From Bacteroidaceae bacterium (GTDB lineage Bacteria; Bacteroidota; Bacteroidia; Bacteroidales; Bacteroidaceae): a stretch of 64,000 nucleotides of DNA. Position 1 is the first letter of the stretch. Every line of letters begins with the position of its first letter. The stretch covers positions 1-64,000 of the forward strand of contig JAFYPU010000006.1 of NCBI GenBank assembly GCA_017547385.1, given 5' to 3'. The position numbers were made by a program, and so were the translations under genes. The notes under the pieces are model-generated. The model did not search any database. It worked only from the letters and a program-made list of their open reading frames with translations, and had not been told where the DNA came from. Below are positions 61,365 through 64,000 of the stretch, in pieces.

Positions 61365-61429
61365 AAATCTGCAAGGCGTTTAGAATTTTCTGCAAGCACT
61401 GCAGAATTTTCTAAACGCCTTGCAGATTT
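61365..61429. terminator. perfect 29-bp-arm hairpin after the flavodiiron gene
   Basis: Arms from AAATCTGCAAGGCGTTTAGA to TCTAAACGCCTTGCAGATTT surround loop AAGCACT (61394-61400) without mismatch. It lies between the convergent flavodiiron and polA genes. Confidence 0.8.
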
Positions 61430-61449
61430 TCAGGGAATAGGCACACAAA

Positions 61450-61507
61450 AAGGGGAAGCTGCGACCGATGTTGCGATGGTGCAACTTGTGTCGTGAGCTT
61501 CCCCTTG
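61450..61507 (-). terminator. polA terminator
   Basis: GGGGAAGCT pairs with AGCTTCCCC around a partly paired interior; on the minus strand TTTTTGTG follows. It lies just after the polA stop. Confidence 0.7.
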
Positions 61508-61527
61508 TTGTGTGTTCGGGGGCGGGG

Positions 61528-64000
61528 TTAATGTGCCTCCAACCAGTTGGTGCCTTGTCCGCAATCGGCTTGCAAAGGTACGCGCATCTTGAAGGCTTGC
61601 TCCATCTCCTCGATGACGATGTGGCGCACGGTTTCCATTTCCTCGGGCACCACGCTGAAGTTCAGTTCGTCGTGCACCTGCAAAATCATTCGCGAGCGCA
61701 AATTTTCACGCTGAAGACGGGCGTCGATACGCACCATGGCCACTTTGATGATGTCGGCAGCAGTTCCCTGAATGGGCGCGTTGACGGCGTTGCGCTCGGC
61801 ATAACCACGCACCACGGCATTGCCCGAATTGATGTCGGGCAGATAGCGGCGTCGGCCGAACTCTGTGGTGATGTATCCCTTGTTGCGCGCATGATCTACA
61901 CTGCTGTTCATGTATTCGCGTACCTTGGGATAGGTCTCAAAATAGCTGTCGATGAGTTCCTTGGCCTCGCGTCGCGAAACCTCCATGCGCTCGGCCAAAC
62001 CGAAAGCCGAGATGCCGTAGATGATTCCGAAGTTGGCGGTTTTTGCCTTGCGGCGCTCGTCGCGCGACACTTCTTCCAGGGGTTTGTGGAAGATGCGTGC
62101 AGCCGTGGCCGCGTGAATGTCTTTTCCGGCGTTAAAGTCCTCAATCATCTGCTCGTCGCCGCTGAGATGCGCCATGATGCGTAGCTCTATTTGAGAGTAG
62201 TCGGCAGAGAAGAAGATGCAGCCCGGCTCGGGCACAAAGGCTTTTCGGATTTCACGACCGTCGTCGCCACGCACCGGAATGTTTTGCAAATTCGGATTGC
62301 TTGAGGAGAGACGTCCGGTGGCGGTAACTGCCTGGTTGAAAGAAGTGTGTATGCGATTTGTCGAGGGGTTGATGAGTTTGGGAAGTGCTTCGATGTAAGT
62401 GCTGAGCAACTTCTTGAGTGCCCGATGTGCGAGGATGAGTCCGACGATGGGATGCTTGCCGCGCAGGGTTTCGAGCACTTCTTCAGAGGTGGAGTATTGA
62501 CCGCTCTTGGTCTTTTTTGCTTTTTCGGAAAGGTGCATTTCGTCAAACAGCACTTCGCCCACTTGGCGTGGAGAGGTGAGCAGGAAACTGTGGCCGGCAT
62601 GGCGAAAAATTTCCTCTTCGATTTGTTGCATGCGCTCGGTGAATAAACGGCCGGTTTCGGCCAGTGCATCGGTGTCGAGGCGAACGCCATGGCTTTCCAT
62701 GCGAGCCAGCACCGGCATGAGCGGCATCTCGATGTTTTCAAACACGTCGGTCAGTCCGTTTTTCTCAAGTTCGGCTTTCAGGAGCGGCATGAGGCGCAAC
62801 GCCACATCGGCATCCTCGCATGCATAATCTTTGACCGCACTTGGCGAAAGGTCTGCCATATTTTTCTGTCCGTTCTTGCCAATCAGCTCCTCGATGCGGA
62901 TGGTTTGGTAGTGCAGATAGATTTCTGCCAAATAGTCGAGGTTGTGTCGGAGTTCGGGTTGGATGAGATAATGAGCCAACATGGTGTCGAAACAAGGCCC
63001 GGCCAAATTTATGCCATAATGGGAGAGCACCGTGAAGTCATATTTAAGATTTTGCCCAACCTTCAGAATTTCTGTAGATTCGTACAGAGGTTTGAATAAT
63101 GTTACAATAAATTTTGCGGCGTCGTAATCCTGCGGAACAGGAACGTAGTAAGCTTCAAATTCCGTCGCAGCAAAACTCATTCCGACCAATTTTGCAGTTT
63201 GCGGGTCGGTACTTGTGGTTTCTGTGTCCAGGCTGAGAATTTTCTTTGTCAACAAATTCGCACAAAGGCTTCGCATATCGTCTTCATTCTCAACGAGTGT
63301 GTATTTGTGTGGGTGCGAAGAAAAAGTTTCGAGATTTGGCTCAGAAATTTCTTCTGTACTCTCGATTGGTTCTGCGTCAAAGAGAGAGGGTTGAAAAGGC
63401 CCCTTGGGAGTGGCGGTTGTGCTTCCTGATAATTTTTGAATCAATGAGCGAAACTCCAGCTCCGTGAAAAGTTTTTTCAGAAGCTCGGTGTCGGGTTCAG
63501 AACGGCGCAGCGATTCGAGCGGTGTGCTCACCGGTGCATCCGTGCGGATGGTGGCGAGATATTTGGAGAAGATGATTTTTTCGCGATGGCTTTCCACTTT
63601 TTGGCGAAGCGCACCTTTGAGTTCGTTGGTGCGTTCGACGAGTTGTTCAATACTGCCGAATTGTGCGATGAGCTTTGCGGCGGTTTTTTCGCCCACACCC
63701 GGACATCCGGGAATGTTGTCGGAAGCATCGCCCATGAGCCCGAGCAGGTCGATGACTTGTCGCGGGTGTTCGATACCGTATTTTTCGCACACTTCGGCTG
63801 TGCCCAGAATTTCCATTCCCTTGGTGCCGTGTCCCGGTCGGCACATCAGGATGCCCGGTCGCACCAGTTGTGCATAGTCCTTATCGGGGGTAAGCATTCT
63901 GACTTCAAGGCCGGCTTCTGCAGCTCGCACGGCCATGGTTCCGATCACATCGTCGGCTTCGAAGCCCGGCACTTCGAGGATGGGGGTGTTGTAGGCGCGA
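61528..64000 (-). CDS. polA: DNA polymerase I, 5' end beyond the window
   Basis: The frame is open to the right edge, so the first ~95 residues are missing; ~823 codons are present. The visible order is the rest of the 5'-nuclease domain (LEVPGFEADDVIGT, TPDKDYAQLV, LLGLMGDASDNIPGCPGVGEKTA), a 3'-5' exonuclease domain with LSLDTETTSTDP (Asp-x-Glu kept, so proofreading is likely active), then the polymerase: FVPEPGCIFFSADYSQIELR (motif A), RRKAKTANFGIIYGIS (motif B) and QVHDELNFSV (motif C). It repairs gaps and removes Okazaki primers. Confidence 0.97.
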   Translation of the reverse strand, partial: RAYNTPILEVPGFEADDVIGTMAVRAAEAGLEVRMLTPDKDYAQLVRPGILMCRPGHGTKGMEILGTAEVCEKYGIEHPRQVIDLLGLMGDASDNIPGCPGVGEKTAAKLIAQFGSIEQLVERTNELKGALRQKVESHREKIIFSKYLATIRTDAPVSTPLESLRRSEPDTELLKKLFTELEFRSLIQKLSGSTTATPKGPFQPSLFDAEPIESTEEISEPNLETFSSHPHKYTLVENEDDMRSLCANLLTKKILSLDTETTSTDPQTAKLVGMSFAATEFEAYYVPVPQDYDAAKFIVTLFKPLYESTEILKVGQNLKYDFTVLSHYGINLAGPCFDTMLAHYLIQPELRHNLDYLAEIYLHYQTIRIEELIGKNGQKNMADLSPSAVKDYACEDADVALRLMPLLKAELEKNGLTDVFENIEMPLMPVLARMESHGVRLDTDALAETGRLFTERMQQIEEEIFRHAGHSFLLTSPRQVGEVLFDEMHLSEKAKKTKSGQYSTSEEVLETLRGKHPIVGLILAHRALKKLLSTYIEALPKLINPSTNRIHTSFNQAVTATGRLSSSNPNLQNIPVRGDDGREIRKAFVPEPGCIFFSADYSQIELRIMAHLSGDEQMIEDFNAGKDIHAATAARIFHKPLEEVSRDERRKAKTANFGIIYGISAFGLAERMEVSRREAKELIDSYFETYPKVREYMNSSVDHARNKGYITTEFGRRRYLPDINSGNAVVRGYAERNAVNAPIQGTAADIIKVAMVRIDARLQRENLRSRMILQVHDELNFSVVPEEMETVRHIVIEEMEQAFKMRVPLQADCGQGTNWLEAH

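Overview
The window looks like a chromosomal segment of a Bacteroidales bacterium, most likely Prevotellaceae (Prevotella/Alloprevotella-like). This rests on the recurrent promoter -7 box TAnnTTTG just upstream of many starts, the scarcity of Shine-Dalgarno sites, the fused SecDF, the long IspG with a central insertion, a biosynthetic-type arginine decarboxylase, a DUF3098-FtsX-UppP-TruB-QueA-FolK run and Bacteroidales-style lipoproteins. No species can be assigned from sequence alone.

Layout: 0-2 kb is a decayed prophage scrap holding the 3' part of a MuF-type minor head protein fused to a nuclease-like toxin domain. 2-8.9 kb carries sstT, uvrA, a TSUP/DUF1634 exporter pair and a folK-acetyltransferase fusion. 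8.9-12.1 kb is AT-rich accessory DNA: an unknown 526-residue gene, the last ~40 codons of a tyrosine integrase, and a RhuM-Fic gene followed by a broken copy of its own 5' end. 12.1-17 kb is a minus-strand housekeeping block (glucosaminidase, queA, truB, uppP, DUF3098, ftsX). 17.2-17.8 kb is AT-rich with DnaA-box-like sites, and gene direction switches across it; it is my candidate oriC. 18-19.7 kb has an SPOUT methyltransferase and an RmlD-like reductase. 19.7-22.5 kb is an AT-rich XhoI/PaeR7I-like restriction-modification island whose nuclease gene is frameshifted at an A run. 22.5-31.9 kb has uraA/upp, an FGE pseudogene, ndk, a nucleoside kinase, ilvA, nadA, a 6S-like RNA candidate and two lipoproteins. 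31.9-64 kb is core metabolism and genome maintenance: mutS, secDF, rhomboid, metG, speA-aroK-topA, tRNA-Arg(CCU), nhaD, rpoN, purE, ispG, a CoA-transferase, two glycosyltransferases, recX, a flavodiiron protein and polA, which runs off the right edge.

The most unusual signal lies between genes. Fourteen intergenic loci share one architecture: ~14-bp quasi-palindromes separated by 7-nt linkers drawn from a small pool (AAGCACT, GAGCACT, AAGGCGT/ACGCCTT, AAGGCCT and similar) at a period of almost exactly 21 bp. The palindrome differs between loci (GCAGAA..TTCTGC, GCCAC..GTGGC, GATAC..GTATC) while linkers and period persist. Several collapse into perfect hairpins with arms of 23-30 bp and a 7-nt loop at gene 3' ends. 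A second signal is a ~60-nt putative small RNA in two copies (7.8 and 38.3 kb), each with its own -33/-7 promoter and hairpin-T-run terminator.

All functional calls come from reading the translations and motifs; no database search was possible.
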